From Pseudomonas asgharzadehiana (GTDB lineage: Bacteria; Pseudomonadota; Gammaproteobacteria; Pseudomonadales; Pseudomonadaceae), in NCBI RefSeq assembly GCF_019139815.1, contig NZ_CP077079.1, forward strand, positions 2,418,001-2,482,000: DNA of 64,000 nt, written 5' to 3'. Shown piece after piece: positions 8,513-17,813 of this stretch; positions within the stretch are counted from its first letter, which is position 1, and each line of letters starts with the position of its first letter. The notes beneath the pieces are model-generated. The model did no database searches. It was not told the origin of the DNA and saw only the letters and a program-made list of their open reading frames with translations. The position numbers and the translations under genes were made by a program.

Positions 8513-10594
8513 TCAGAATTCCACAGTCACTCCGGTATAAAATGCGCGACCATCACCAGGCGAATGCAGTGATGCCTGCGCACCGTCCGGGTCGTACCAG
8601 ACGTATTCATAATATCGGTTGGTTAGGTTTTTCAGCTGTAGGTCGACGCTCACTGACTGCGTCACTTTGTAGGTTGCACCGAGGTTCATCAACACGTAAC
8701 CGCCATAAGTACCTTTCTTGTTTTCCCGCTCCAGGTAATAATTAGTCTGGCCGTTCATCCAGGCGGTCAGCTGTAAGGCAGGTGTCGCGTCATAGCTGAC
8801 GCCAGCGTTGTATAGGTGATGCGGGATGTGATCGATTTCCTGATCTTTGCTGTCAGGCAGCGTGGCACTTGGCTGGAGTATTTTCGAGTACTGCCAAGAG
8901 TACCCAATCCATATTTCAGTTCGGTCATTAGGGTGAAGGTTTATCTGCAAGTCATAACCCCACCGCCGGGTTTCACCGACGTTATCTGATTCGCCGCTCG
9001 GGTCGTTTAGCCTCCGACTGACCTCACCTGAAGCCTCTTGCTGCCAATGGGCAACACGCCCGTCCACCCAGTCAGCCGGCGTGAACTTGATCCCGGTTTC
9101 CCAACCTTCGTTGATCGACGGAGCCAAGTCTGTATCCCTGGGTGGAATCTTGTAAGCCGCAGCTCCAGCGCCCACTTGAAAGGTTCGTCCCCAGTTCGCA
9201 TAGAAACTGACGATGTCCCACGGGGAATAGACCACGCTGATTTTTGGCTGTTTGATCAGCCCATAATCGTTGATGTTGTAGTTTGCGTTGGTCATTTCAT
9301 TGGTAAAGTTGCCTTGGATCCTGTCGACGCGGTAGGCCGGTACGATCTTCAACGACTCGACTGGTTTAATCTCGGCCTGGACATATGCGCCGTGAGTATC
9401 GAAATCAAACCGCTGGTCGCGCGTGGTCGCCAGGCGCACACGGTCTTTGGTGCGATAGCGCTCACTTTTGTTTTGCTGCTGTTGCACGTCCGCACCGCCT
9501 TCGAGGGCGAAATCGTAGAGCCAACTGACATCCGGGCGCCAGGTAAGAGAGGTGAGGAGGCCATATTGCGTCTCGTAGGTGTCGCGCTCTTGCTGCGAGC
9601 TTGTGCGCCAATATTCCGTCCAGCGCCTGTCGTCGAAGGTGTTGATGTAGGTCTTCGCTGACCAGGCGAGGGTATCAGCCAAGTCTGTATCGAAATGCAT
9701 ACTGACCTGGTTCATGCGGCGCGTGCCTTTGTCCGTCGCGTTGAACCTGTTGGTCATTTCCGGATGATGTCGGGCATCGCCCTCAGCCAGATAACCTGGC
9801 TCTTGAGCCTCGGTTTCGTAGTGACGAGCGATCAGTCCAATGCGATAGCTTTCATCGTCCGGCGTGTAGAACCATTTGCCTGACATTGAAAACTTGTCTG
9901 CTTCGGCGTGATTCCGGTAACCATCGGATTTTTGATAGGCGAAGAAATAGTTCTGTGTCCAGTTGCTGCTCTCAACGCCCTTGGCGAGTTGGGCCTCCTG
10001 AGTATTGAAGCTGCCATAACGCAGCCGCACCTTGTTGTAATCGCCACCCGTACGAGTGAGCATGTTGACGTTGCCGGCAATGTTGTTCAGGCCATAGCGT
10101 GCGTCGCTGGTGCCACGCACCACCTCAATGCTGTCCAGCTCCATGGGGAAAATCATGTCCATGTACGGCATGTTGCCGTCATTGCTGTTACTGGGGATGC
10201 CGTCGATCAGCAATTTGACCGCGTTCACTTCGCCTTCGCCGTTGAAACCTCGAAAGGAGATTTTGCCGGAGGTGGTGCCTTGATTGAACTCGGTCAGCAT
10301 CACACCCGGTGCGCGGCTGAACAGCTCCCAGCTGTAGTTGACGGGCATCTTTTCAAGGATATCCGCGCCCAGGATATCGATTGAGCTCAGTACGCTATTG
10401 GTGCTTAACGGGCCGCTGGCCGAGCCCTGGACATTCACCGCACCCAGCGTCAGCGTTGAGTTTTCGAGTTTACTGGCTTCAGCCAATACCAGCGACAGCG
10501 GGCTCAGTGCGAGCACGCCGATTGAAAACACGGGCCACATGGAGCGGGACACAGACAAACGCTTCGCATAGCGCAAAGAAAACGGAGCAGGCAT
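8513..10594 (-). CDS. TonB-dependent outer membrane receptor
   Basis: About 693 residues with an N-terminal signal peptide, a plug domain (about 60-180, with EVVRGTSDARYGLNNIAGNV) and a 22-strand barrel ending in the terminal aromatic residue (YTGVTVEF). TLTLGAVNVQG just after the signal peptide is the probable TonB box region. The ATG at 10594 has AGGAAG 8 bases upstream and is preferred to a GTG at 10603. The family takes up metal chelates, vitamins or sugars across the outer membrane with TonB energy. The gene follows a DUF2946 gene at a 109-base gap in the same direction, the same arrangement as the second receptor at 13.1-15.2 kb, so it probably serves a metal or metal chelate. No Fur box was recognised. 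Confidence 0.85.
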   Translation of the reverse strand: MPAPFSLRYAKRLSVSRSMWPVFSIGVLALSPLSLVLAEASKLENSTLTLGAVNVQGSASGPLSTNSVLSSIDILGADILEKMPVNYSWELFSRAPGVMLTEFNQGTTSGKISFRGFNGEGEVNAVKLLIDGIPSNSNDGNMPYMDMIFPMELDSIEVVRGTSDARYGLNNIAGNVNMLTRTGGDYNKVRLRYGSFNTQEAQLAKGVESSNWTQNYFFAYQKSDGYRNHAEADKFSMSGKWFYTPDDESYRIGLIARHYETEAQEPGYLAEGDARHHPEMTNRFNATDKGTRRMNQVSMHFDTDLADTLAWSAKTYINTFDDRRWTEYWRTSSQQERDTYETQYGLLTSLTWRPDVSWLYDFALEGGADVQQQQNKSERYRTKDRVRLATTRDQRFDFDTHGAYVQAEIKPVESLKIVPAYRVDRIQGNFTNEMTNANYNINDYGLIKQPKISVVYSPWDIVSFYANWGRTFQVGAGAAAYKIPPRDTDLAPSINEGWETGIKFTPADWVDGRVAHWQQEASGEVSRRLNDPSGESDNVGETRRWGYDLQINLHPNDRTEIWIGYSWQYSKILQPSATLPDSKDQEIDHIPHHLYNAGVSYDATPALQLTAWMNGQTNYYLERENKKGTYGGYVLMNLGATYKVTQSVSVDLQLKNLTNRYYEYVWYDPDGAQASLHSPGDGRAFYTGVTVEF

Positions 10595-10703
10595 AAAGCG
10601 CACTTCCTGATCATCAAGAAACTTTAAGGGCGTTCAGCGTCCTTCTCAGGTCGCTAAACAGATTTAAAGCAGGCAACACCGCACGACATCAGCGATGTTT
10701 TGA

Positions 10704-11093
10704 TCAGGCGAAGGGAGAGGCGCGAGGACTCAAGCTGGGCCAGCGAATGCGTGGATGCAGCGTCGGCAGGACAGGGTTCTCGAGGGCAGTGTTGGCGGCG
10801 TACTGCGGCAGAAAATGCCGGTAGTAATTGGACGGTAATGCCGCGAGTCCGGCATGTCCGCAACAGCAGTCGCCGTGCTGCATGGCAGATTTTGACTGAG
10901 GCAGTTGCAGGCCATCAATCGCCTTGCCGAGATCTTTTGGCAAAACACTCAAGTTTCCGCCCGAACAAAAACCACCCCAAAGCATCAGGCGCATGTCCGG
11001 CATCTGCATCGCACGACTCATCGGCGTGGTGATCAGGTTGAGCAGGATGGCCAGACAGGCGATCCAGGGACGGATGCGTTTCAACGAACTCAT
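10704..11093 (-). CDS. DUF2946 family exported protein
   Basis: 129 residues. A hydrophobic N-terminal segment (PWIACLAILLNLITTPMSRA) reads as a signal or anchor. A Cys/His cluster MQHGDCCCGHAG follows in the middle and the C-terminus ends in the family-typical SLSPRASPF. DUF2946 proteins are small, often Cys/His-rich, and in Pseudomonas are frequently found beside TonB-dependent receptors or copper genes; their biochemical role is not established. It lies directly upstream of the receptor at 8513 in the same direction. The CCCGH motif would suit metal binding, but that is inference. Confidence 0.7.
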   Translation of the reverse strand: MSSLKRIRPWIACLAILLNLITTPMSRAMQMPDMRLMLWGGFCSGGNLSVLPKDLGKAIDGLQLPQSKSAMQHGDCCCGHAGLAALPSNYYRHFLPQYAANTALENPVLPTLHPRIRWPSLSPRASPFA

Positions 11094-11164
11094 AAATGAA
11101 ATCGCCGCGAAGGGGGGGCTATTTAGCCCGCTTTAAATAATGAAGTAAATTTTTCCTGGGTGCG

Positions 11165-11419
11165 CTATTTCGCCACAGGTCTTATCGGACCCGAAGGAAA
11201 GGCTTCATCCAAACAACACGCCTGCCCAGCTAGCGAACCAATTTCAGCAATCGCCAATGCCATATTGTCTGCGGCCATGGTCACTGGTTCTGTGTGGAAG
11301 TTGCCGCCAGAGACCAGGTCGCTTTCAACGGCAAAGACCAGCGGGTTATCGGATACGGCATTCCTTTCGACGATCAATACTTCCTCGACCTTGCGGAGCT
11401 GGGTCAGACACGCGCCCAT
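11165..11419 (-). pseudogene. hutH: internal fragment of histidine ammonia-lyase
   Basis: The minus-strand frame encodes about 65 residues that match the C-terminal half of histidine ammonia-lyase: [29 protein letters not shown], then [16 protein letters not shown] and [13 protein letters not shown] (here with Met in place of the first Leu). The MIO-forming Ala-Ser-Gly and the remaining about 440 residues are absent. The frame ends in unrelated sequence ([17 protein letters not shown]). This is a dead relic of a histidine-utilisation gene, about 85 residues long, sitting between a DUF2946 gene and a broken chemoreceptor gene. Confidence 0.75.
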
Positions 11420-11426
11420 GATTTGA

Positions 11427-11697
11427 AGTTAGCGCAGAGAGAAGGAATCTTAGACCTAGCGGCGGTCCTTGTGCGAATCGGCGACCTCACTGCTTTGTCC
11501 CAGCAGGTCGCGATAAGCAGTAGCAGTAGCAATCTGGCCGCGAGCAGCATGGATGCCTGCGTCAAGCGGTGAGCGGGAGCCCAAGATTGGGCACTTGGAG
11601 ACGTGGTGAAGGTCAGTACGATCCGCACCATCAATGACGCGAGTGGTCCCCCCGTGGCGTCGTTGGCGTGGACGTATCGCTCAAGTAACTGACTGGG
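11427..11697. other. stretch without recognisable gene
   Basis: About 270 bases between the hutH fragment and the chemoreceptor fragment. Neither strand gives a convincing protein, promoter or repeat. It is probably scrambled remnant DNA at the junction of the two relics. Confidence 0.5.
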
Positions 11698-12848
11698 TTG
11701 GTTAAAATGATTCTTATGGCCTGGATGGCGTTTTATTGGCCTAATCAGCGTGACGAGGTGATGGCCGATGCCATGAGTCTGACCTGGTTGATCGCAGCCA
11801 TCGCAGCCGCATTGGCGGCGTTTTTTGCCATCGTCGGTGCTGGTTTTTCCGGCATGATCGTGCGCCCGATTCGTGGCGTAGCTGATGGCTTGCAAGAGAT
11901 CGCCGAAAGTGAGGGTGACCTTACACGTCAACACCAAGTACGGGGCAAGGACGAAACCGCCAACCTGGCCAGTTGGTTCAACCAACTCCCAAGTATGATT
12001 GCTCAATTGGTGAAGCGCATCGGCAATGCGTCGTTCGATCTGCAAATCGCCGCCGCCAATACCAACGAAGTCGCCAATAACATGAACCTGGCTGCGGGCC
12101 GCCAACGTGAGGCCGTGGAACTGGTAAGCACCGCTTTCAATGAAATGCTCGCCACTTCCAATGAGGTCGCGCGTTCTATGGTGCCGCGATGTTGAGTACT
12201 GCCGAAGGCTACCGAGATGTGCACGATACTCAGAAGCAAATCAGCGAAACGACCGGCAGCGTGCTCAAGCTCAGTGAGGACCTGGTGATATCGGCCCAGA
12301 CCATGCAACTCCTCGAACAAGACTGCAAAAACATCAATGCCATTCCCGACATTGGTCGCCCGATTGCCCAGAAGACCAACTTGCTGGCGCTCAACGCCGC
12401 CATTGAGTCCGACCGCGCTGGTGATCAAGGGCATGGCTTTGCAATGGTCGCGGATGAAGTCAGCGCCCTGGCTCGTCGCACCTCCTACTCCACCGGCGAA
12501 ATCGACAGCCTACTGAGTAACCTTGCTCGCCGTACCCAGGAAGTCACCCAGCAGATGCACGGCAGCTTGCAAGCGTCACAGGCTAGCCTGCAGCGGATCC
12601 AGCGGGTCCGCGACAGCTTCGACAAGATCCGCGCTTCAGTGGACTCGAGTCGCGGCCAGAATACCCGGATCGCCACGGCGGCAGAGGAGCAGCTTCAGGT
12701 GGCGGAGGAAATCAATCGACACATTGCACAGATCCACGCCGATACGCAGACGGTAGAAGAGTATGCGCATTCAGCGCATGCCGGATCGGGGCGAATGACG
12801 GATATTTCTGGTCAGCTTCAAGGATTGGTCGGGCGATTCAAATATTAA
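11698..12848 (+). pseudogene. methyl-accepting chemotaxis protein, 5'-truncated and frameshifted
   Basis: Two consecutive frames together encode the second half of a chemoreceptor. The first (11698-12195) holds a transmembrane helix (LTWLIAAIAAALAAFFAIVG), a HAMP domain (IVRPIRGVADGLQEIAESEGDL) and the start of the signalling domain. The frame is lost near 12180 and resumes in another frame at about 12189 to the end (12848). The periplasmic sensor domain and first membrane helix are missing. The normally near-invariant hairpin tip ([20 protein letters not shown] in most receptors) is altered here to [20 protein letters not shown]. Truncation, frameshift and loss of conserved tip residues all indicate a decaying gene. 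Confidence 0.8.
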
Positions 12849-12944
12849 TCTGTACAAAACAATGGGCATTTAATTGCCGGGGTAAGCCCCTTGGGAATGA
12901 AACAATGCCATGTGCCAACCGCTCTCATCTAGAGAAAAAACAGT

Positions 12945-12966
12945 AAAAACCGCCGTCCCTGGCGGT
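12945..12966 (-). terminator. Rho-independent terminator of the TonB receptor gene
   Basis: On the minus strand ACCGCC-AGGGAC-GGCGGT forms a 6-bp stem with a 6-base loop followed by TTTTTACTG. It lies about 120 bases beyond the stop of the receptor gene at 13089 and points in its direction. The remaining gap between 12849 and 13088 shows nothing else. Confidence 0.65.
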
Positions 12967-13088
12967 CCCGTTCAACAGGCCAAGCTATCAGGCTAATCGG
13001 CGCGGGACAGCCTGTACTCCGAATCATGAACAGACACGTCAGGCCGATCAGCCAGCCAAGTCACGCATGGCATTACCGTTCAGCCTCG

Positions 13089-15239
13089 TCAGTACTTCCA
13101 CTGCACAGCGACTTCCAGGCTGCGCGGCTCCCCTACGTAATATTGGGTGTTGCTCTGGTGGATGAAACGGGCGTAGACCTCGTCGGTCAGGTTACGCAGA
13201 CGCGCGCTGAGCTGCACGTGTTTGTCCAGGTCGTGAGTCATGGACAAACCATAGACGGTGTACGACGGCACCCACGTCGTATTGGCGGTATTGGCGTAGG
13301 CCGACGACACGTAACGTGCGTCGGCCCCGAGTTGCCAGTCTGGAGCCACGTCATAGGTCAGCCAGAGATTGGCTACGCGGTCTGGAATGTTCACCGGATT
13401 CTTGCCTTTGCGCGAGTAAACGACGCCTGCGATGGTTTCATTAAATTCGTCGTACTCGGCCCTGACCCAGCTGAAGTTACCGGCGGCCACTAGCTTGGGC
13501 GTGATCTTGAACGAAGTCGCCAGCTCGATGCCGGTAGAAGTCTGCTGACCCGCTTGTTCGGTGGTGTTGGGTACCGTAGAGGAGGGGACGGAGATGTTCT
13601 TGCGCACGATGCGGTAGGCCGCGGCGGTGGCCGAGCCGCGACCGTCAAGAAAATCGAACTTGCTGCCCACCTCGATTTGGCGGCCGGTGCTCAAGTCGAA
13701 GTCGCCCACTTGAGAAATGGAGGCGCCGGTAAGCGTCCCTCCCGGTGGCTCGGCTGACGTACTGTATTGGGTATAAAGGCTAATATTCGACGTCAGGTCG
13801 TACACCAGGCCCAGGCGACCCGTGACTGCATCCCAACGTTTGTCGAACCTGGCCTGGGCCGCATGATCGACGACCTCGAAGTCGATATGGTCATAGCGCA
13901 GCGCAGTAATCAGCGCCAGTCGCTCGGTCAGACGCGTACGGTTCTCGACGAAAGCCGACGTGGTATCAGTCCAGGTGCTGCGACCTTTACTGCGCGGCGC
14001 ATCCATCCCGGGAATGTCCAGGAAGTGGCCCGGCTCGAAGCCATCTGGATCGATAGTGTCGAAAGCGCCTTTGGACAATGGGTAGTTGGTTTGCTGGTTG
14101 GTGTTGTAATCCACGCCCAGGGCCCAATCGCTGGTCCGGCCGAACAGTTGAGCCTGATGAGTCAGCTCGATACGGTCACCGTTGACCTCCTGATCGTGCC
14201 TTTGGCGGTAACCGGCGGAGCGGGCGATGGCGCTGTTATCGCTGTTGTAGCGGTAAACCTCAAGGTTGCGGTAATCGCGCTGGCCCTCGTAATGGTAGAA
14301 GGTATTGCGCAACTGGGTGTTGTCGTCCAGATGGTAGTCGGTGATCGAGCGTATCCAGCGGGTGCGCTGCTCGTAGCGGCCATCTTTTACGTTGTAGTTG
14401 TTGAAGCGGTTGCGCTTGTCGATGTGCAATCTGCCGGTCATTGGTTGCAGTACCGGTGTGCCCCAGTAAGGACTGTCTTCTTTCTCTTCCAGATATTCGA
14501 TCGCCAGCGTATGGGAGAGTTGGTCGTTGATGTCGCTGAGCAGCGAGAAGGCCAGGTTGCCCGCACCGTTCTCCTGGCGGTCGATGTAGCCGTTGCTGTT
14601 GGTGCGGCTGTAGTCGAGGCGCGCATAGTGGCGTGGGCCATCGCCACTGTTGAGCGCTTTATTGAAGCCGACCGCGGTTTCCCAGGTGTCGTAGCGACCG
14701 TAGCTCATCCGGCCTTCGAAGGTATCTTCGTCGCGGTTGGCAAGCTTGGTGATCACGTTCAGGCTGCCACCAACGGCACCGCTACCGTTGAGGAACGAGG
14801 AGGGGCCGCCTAACAACTCCACCCGGTCATAAATCCAGGCCCCGACCGGACGGGCTGCGCCACCGTATTGCAGGTTGATGCCGTTGAACAGCTGACTGAT
14901 CTGGGCACCGTTGAAGCCACGGTACGACACATAGCCGCCCCAGCCGGGCGGTGCAGAAGCGTTTATCCCAGGCAGGGCGTTTGCCGCGTCCTGAAAGTTT
15001 CGTGCTCCAATGCGTTCCATTGTCTTGCGGTCGGCCACACTCACAGAGGCGGGATTTTCCCGGGCGCTGAGGTTCAGGCGCGAGCCGCTTTCGATGGGGG
15101 TGTCCAGGTCGAGGATAGTGGCCGGTTTCGGCTGTTCGGCCGAGGCGTTGATGTAGCTGGTGGGCAAGTTCAGGGTGGCGTCTTGCGCCCACGCGCAGGT
15201 GCTGCCTGCGAGCAGCGCTAAAGTAGTCAAGCGAAACAT
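13089..15239 (-). CDS. TonB-dependent receptor, siderophore/metal-chelate type
   Basis: 716 residues with a signal peptide (MFRLTTLALLAGSTCAWAQ). A plug domain follows with SRLNLSARENPASVSVAD, the RNFQDAANALPGINA segment, RGFNGAQISQLFNGI and VELLGGPSSFLNGSGAVGGS. The barrel ends in a terminal aromatic (VAVQWKY). The NPASVSV/MERIG plug style is that of siderophore receptors of the FhuA/FecA class. It follows a DUF2946 gene at a 71-base gap in the same direction, repeating the arrangement at 8.5-11.1 kb. The likely role is high-affinity outer membrane uptake of a metal complex; the ligand is not known. A terminator follows on the same strand. Confidence 0.88.
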   Translation of the reverse strand: MFRLTTLALLAGSTCAWAQDATLNLPTSYINASAEQPKPATILDLDTPIESGSRLNLSARENPASVSVADRKTMERIGARNFQDAANALPGINASAPPGWGGYVSYRGFNGAQISQLFNGINLQYGGAARPVGAWIYDRVELLGGPSSFLNGSGAVGGSLNVITKLANRDEDTFEGRMSYGRYDTWETAVGFNKALNSGDGPRHYARLDYSRTNSNGYIDRQENGAGNLAFSLLSDINDQLSHTLAIEYLEEKEDSPYWGTPVLQPMTGRLHIDKRNRFNNYNVKDGRYEQRTRWIRSITDYHLDDNTQLRNTFYHYEGQRDYRNLEVYRYNSDNSAIARSAGYRQRHDQEVNGDRIELTHQAQLFGRTSDWALGVDYNTNQQTNYPLSKGAFDTIDPDGFEPGHFLDIPGMDAPRSKGRSTWTDTTSAFVENRTRLTERLALITALRYDHIDFEVVDHAAQARFDKRWDAVTGRLGLVYDLTSNISLYTQYSTSAEPPGGTLTGASISQVGDFDLSTGRQIEVGSKFDFLDGRGSATAAAYRIVRKNISVPSSTVPNTTEQAGQQTSTGIELATSFKITPKLVAAGNFSWVRAEYDEFNETIAGVVYSRKGKNPVNIPDRVANLWLTYDVAPDWQLGADARYVSSAYANTANTTWVPSYTVYGLSMTHDLDKHVQLSARLRNLTDEVYARFIHQSNTQYYVGEPRSLEVAVQWKY

Positions 15240-15310
15240 GAAAAGCTTCCTGGCTTAATTCTATGAGCACACACCGGCCGTGCGTCATGCAGCGGCAAGT
15301 GGTGATGATG

Positions 15311-15700
15311 TCAAAGCGCGGGAAGCAGGGCGGGGGAGGCGCGAGGATTGATTAGGGGCCAGCGCTGCCTGGGTGAGCAGCGCGCCGGTTGTGTGGGCAA
15401 GGGCTTGGCTGGCTCGCCCCCAAGCATGGCGAGCAGTCCGAAGAACGCAGCCAGCAGAATCGCACCGAACAGGCTGGCAATGACGCAATCGCCATCGACG
15501 GACAGCGGAGGGGCGGGCACATCCTGCAGGCCTTCGTATACCGCGCCGCTGTTCGAAGTGCAAAACAGCCCACTGTCCAAACCGCTCAATCGCAAGCCGG
15601 CCATTTGTCCATGGCCCATCGCGCACAGCAACGAACCGAACAGGATGCTGAAGTACAGCACCCAGGCAATCATCGATTTTTCGCGGCTGGCCAGCTTCAT
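15311..15700 (-). CDS. DUF2946 family membrane or exported protein
   Basis: 129 residues from the ATG at 15700; an upstream TTG is less likely. An N-terminal hydrophobic segment (MIAWVLYFSILFGSLLCAMGHG) and a second one (CVIASLFGAILLAAFFGLLAML) suggest membrane association. The C-terminus RQRWPLINPRASP closely resembles the RIRWPSLSPRASP end of the DUF2946 protein at 10704. It lacks the CCCGH cluster of that paralogue but keeps three scattered Cys. It precedes the second TonB receptor gene in the same direction. Function is unknown; the repeated pairing points to a role tied to the receptor's substrate. Confidence 0.65.
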   Translation of the reverse strand: MKLASREKSMIAWVLYFSILFGSLLCAMGHGQMAGLRLSGLDSGLFCTSNSGAVYEGLQDVPAPPLSVDGDCVIASLFGAILLAAFFGLLAMLGGEPAKPLPTQPARCSPRQRWPLINPRASPALLPAL

Positions 15701-15761
15701 CAGCAAAGCTCGTTGAGAAGGAACGGTTTATCGGCGAGCGGATTTTACATTTTTTGATCTG

Positions 15762-16337
15762 TCAGTGAACTTTTAAACAGTTCGACATACAGGCAACAGC
15801 CTTGCTGTCCGGTCTGTCATCGGTATAAAAGCCGTCTCGATTCGGCATCATTACATTTGCCAAGGTCGATGCATCCACGGTCGCGTTGGCTTCCAGCAGC
15901 TTGTTCATGTGCAGGATGTAGCCGGTCACTGCGTAGACTTGTTCGTTGGACAATGACTGTGGCGCCTGGAAGGGCATGGCTCTGCGGATGTAGTCGAAAA
16001 GCGTCGTTGCATACGGCCAATAGCTGCCGACTGTCTTGAGCGGTTTGTCAGTAGTCAGGGTTCCTTCGCCCCCCACCAACGCAGGACCGACGCCGCCTTC
16101 GAGCTTCACGCCATGGCAACTAACGCAGCTGTTCATGTAAACCTTTTCCCCGTCCGCCACCGTCGCGCGCCCTTGAGGCAAAGCCTTGCCGTCGGGCGCG
16201 ACATCGATGTTCCAACTGGCGATCTGCGCTTCGGTAGCCTTAGTGCCCAAACCGTATTGGGATTGTGCTGAGGCATGAGTCAGCGCACAGGCGCAAAGCA
16301 AACCTATGAATAACGAACCACCTTTAAGCCCGTCCAT
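15762..16337 (-). CDS. class I c-type cytochrome, sulfite dehydrogenase subunit (SoxD/SorB-like)
   Basis: 191 residues with a signal peptide ending near HASAQ. A single haem c site C71-V-S-C74-H75 is followed by a plausible axial Met121 (RRAMPF). Its start overlaps the end of the soxC-like gene by 14 bases, so the two are translationally coupled. SoxD-like cytochromes accept electrons from the molybdenum subunit in the periplasm and pass them to the respiratory chain. It is far shorter than classical dihaem SoxD and has one haem motif, so it resembles the single-haem partner of a sulfite:cytochrome c oxidoreductase. The C-terminus contains an extra Cys pair (AVACMSNCLKVH). Confidence 0.8.
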   Translation of the reverse strand: MDGLKGGSLFIGLLCACALTHASAQSQYGLGTKATEAQIASWNIDVAPDGKALPQGRATVADGEKVYMNSCVSCHGVKLEGGVGPALVGGEGTLTTDKPLKTVGSYWPYATTLFDYIRRAMPFQAPQSLSNEQVYAVTGYILHMNKLLEANATVDASTLANVMMPNRDGFYTDDRPDSKAVACMSNCLKVH

Positions 16338-17631
16338 TGGTCACCTCCCCACTGCTGGCCACGCGCCAAGGTTGCACCGAGTTGTTGTGATAGAAAGAGA
16401 CCTTGCCGCGTTCATTGATCAACTGTTCCAGCATCGGCTGAACATATCCGGTCTCATCGATGGCGCGGCTCATGATCATTAACTCTTGGCCGGTCCATTC
16501 GAAAGGAGCCCTGAAGGCGGTCAGCGCCCTGGTCAGAATGGGCTCCTGTAATTTGGCTTGCGTCCAGGTATTGCCGCCATCAACGGAAACATCGACACGG
16601 GTGATTTTGCCGTGGCCGCTCCAGGCGATGCCACGCATCTCATGCAGGCCCTTGCGCGTCAGTTTCTGGGTGCCGGAAGGGTAGGTCACCAGTGATTTGC
16701 ATTCCATGACAAAGGAAAATTTCCGAGCTTTGCCGTCGGCCATCAAATCGGTGTATTTGGCGGTTTCTTCCCGGCTGTAGGCGGGCGCATTGGTGACATG
16801 AAGTCGGCGTAGCCATTTGATGTGGGTATTGCCCTCGTAGCCGGGGACAAACAGGCGCAGCGGGTAGCCCTGTTCCGGCCTCAGACGCTCGCCGTTCTGG
16901 CTGTAGACGACCATCACATCGTCCAGGCATTTCTCGATGGGAATACTGCGCGTCATTGCCGCACCGTCCGCACCTTCGGCGATGATCCACTTGGCTTGCG
17001 GCTTCAGCCCGGCTTCATCCAGCAGGGTTTTCAGGGTAACGCCCGTCCACTCAGCGCAACTCACCAGGCCGCTCACTTCGGCTGCGGTTTTACCCCAGGG
17101 AGGTAGAAACGATGGATTGCCCGAACACTCCATGAAGTGCACGCGTGACACGGCGGGGAACTGGCGTATCTCGTCCACGGTAAAGATCAAGGCGTTTTCG
17201 GTGAGGCCGTGGATCACCAGCCGGTGTTCCGCCGGATCGATTTGCGGGACGCCCGCGTGATGGCGCTCATAGAACAGGCCGTTCGGGGTAATGATGCCGT
17301 CCAGCTCTTGAAGTGGGGAGGTGCTGTAGGCGGACATCGTGTCCTTCAGGCCGGGATATAGATTCCTGACGGCTTTGGTTTCGAACGTTGAAGGTTTGCC
17401 ATAAGGGCTTGCCGTGGGGGCGCCAAGGCTACGGGTCCATTGCGGGACTTCAAGAGGCAGGTTCGGATCAAGAGGGGCGATGTTGGTCGTCTCGGCGCTG
17501 ACAAGATCGCTATCACCCAGAGCAAAGGCAGCGGTACCGATAACGGCCCCGCTTTTAATCAGGAAATCCCTGCGAGCCAACGATGTTTGAGGCGTGTCTT
17601 GCTTGGCGGGGACCATGGATTTTTTTGTCAT
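16324..17631 (-). CDS. soxC: sulfite dehydrogenase molybdopterin subunit, SoxC-like
   Basis: 435 residues. A twin-arginine signal (ARRDFLIKSGAVIGTAAFAL, residues about 19-38) directs the folded molybdoenzyme to the periplasm. The sulfite-oxidase molybdopterin domain carries the Mo-ligating Cys169 in HFMECSGNPSF, and the C-terminal Mo-co dimerisation domain contains WSGHGKITRVDVSVDGGNTW. The family oxidises sulfite or a protein-bound sulfur to sulfate. No other sox genes (soxXYZAB) are in the window, so a stand-alone sulfite:cytochrome c oxidoreductase working with the overlapping cytochrome is the likelier reading. A TetR-type operator sits 50 bases upstream. A diverged fragment of the same gene is found at 32.4 kb. 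Confidence 0.85.
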   Translation of the reverse strand: MTKKSMVPAKQDTPQTSLARRDFLIKSGAVIGTAAFALGDSDLVSAETTNIAPLDPNLPLEVPQWTRSLGAPTASPYGKPSTFETKAVRNLYPGLKDTMSAYSTSPLQELDGIITPNGLFYERHHAGVPQIDPAEHRLVIHGLTENALIFTVDEIRQFPAVSRVHFMECSGNPSFLPPWGKTAAEVSGLVSCAEWTGVTLKTLLDEAGLKPQAKWIIAEGADGAAMTRSIPIEKCLDDVMVVYSQNGERLRPEQGYPLRLFVPGYEGNTHIKWLRRLHVTNAPAYSREETAKYTDLMADGKARKFSFVMECKSLVTYPSGTQKLTRKGLHEMRGIAWSGHGKITRVDVSVDGGNTWTQAKLQEPILTRALTAFRAPFEWTGQELMIMSRAIDETGYVQPMLEQLINERGKVSFYHNNSVQPWRVASSGEVTNGRA

Positions 17632-17680
17632 TGTTGTTCCCTCTGGTTCTTTGTCGGGATGGACCCAACAGCAAGTCTAT

Positions 17681-17698
17681 AGACCGATCGGTCGGTCT
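17681..17698. promoter_or_regulatory. probable TetR operator in the soxC promoter
   Basis: AGACCGATCGGTCGGTCT contains the perfect 12-bp palindrome GACCGATCGGTC and also an AGACCG-N6-CGGTCT inverted repeat. On the minus strand it is directly followed by a -10-like TATAGA, 50 bases before the soxC start. The same core occurs at 18535 in the promoter divergent from the TetR gene, which suggests this TetR protein is the ligand. Confidence 0.6.
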
Positions 17699-17813
17699 GT
17701 GGTTAGCCTAGAACGAAAAACGCGCGTGGTCCAGTCGCAAAGACAACCATCGGTGATGGAGCTTGAATGAGGGGGACGAGGGAGGCGGCGCATTGAAGCG
17801 CCGCAGATGACAG

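Noticed and set aside
13767..14813. 348-codon plus-strand frame opposite the second TonB receptor
   Set aside because: Shadow of the receptor gene; Val/Ala-rich composition without motifs.
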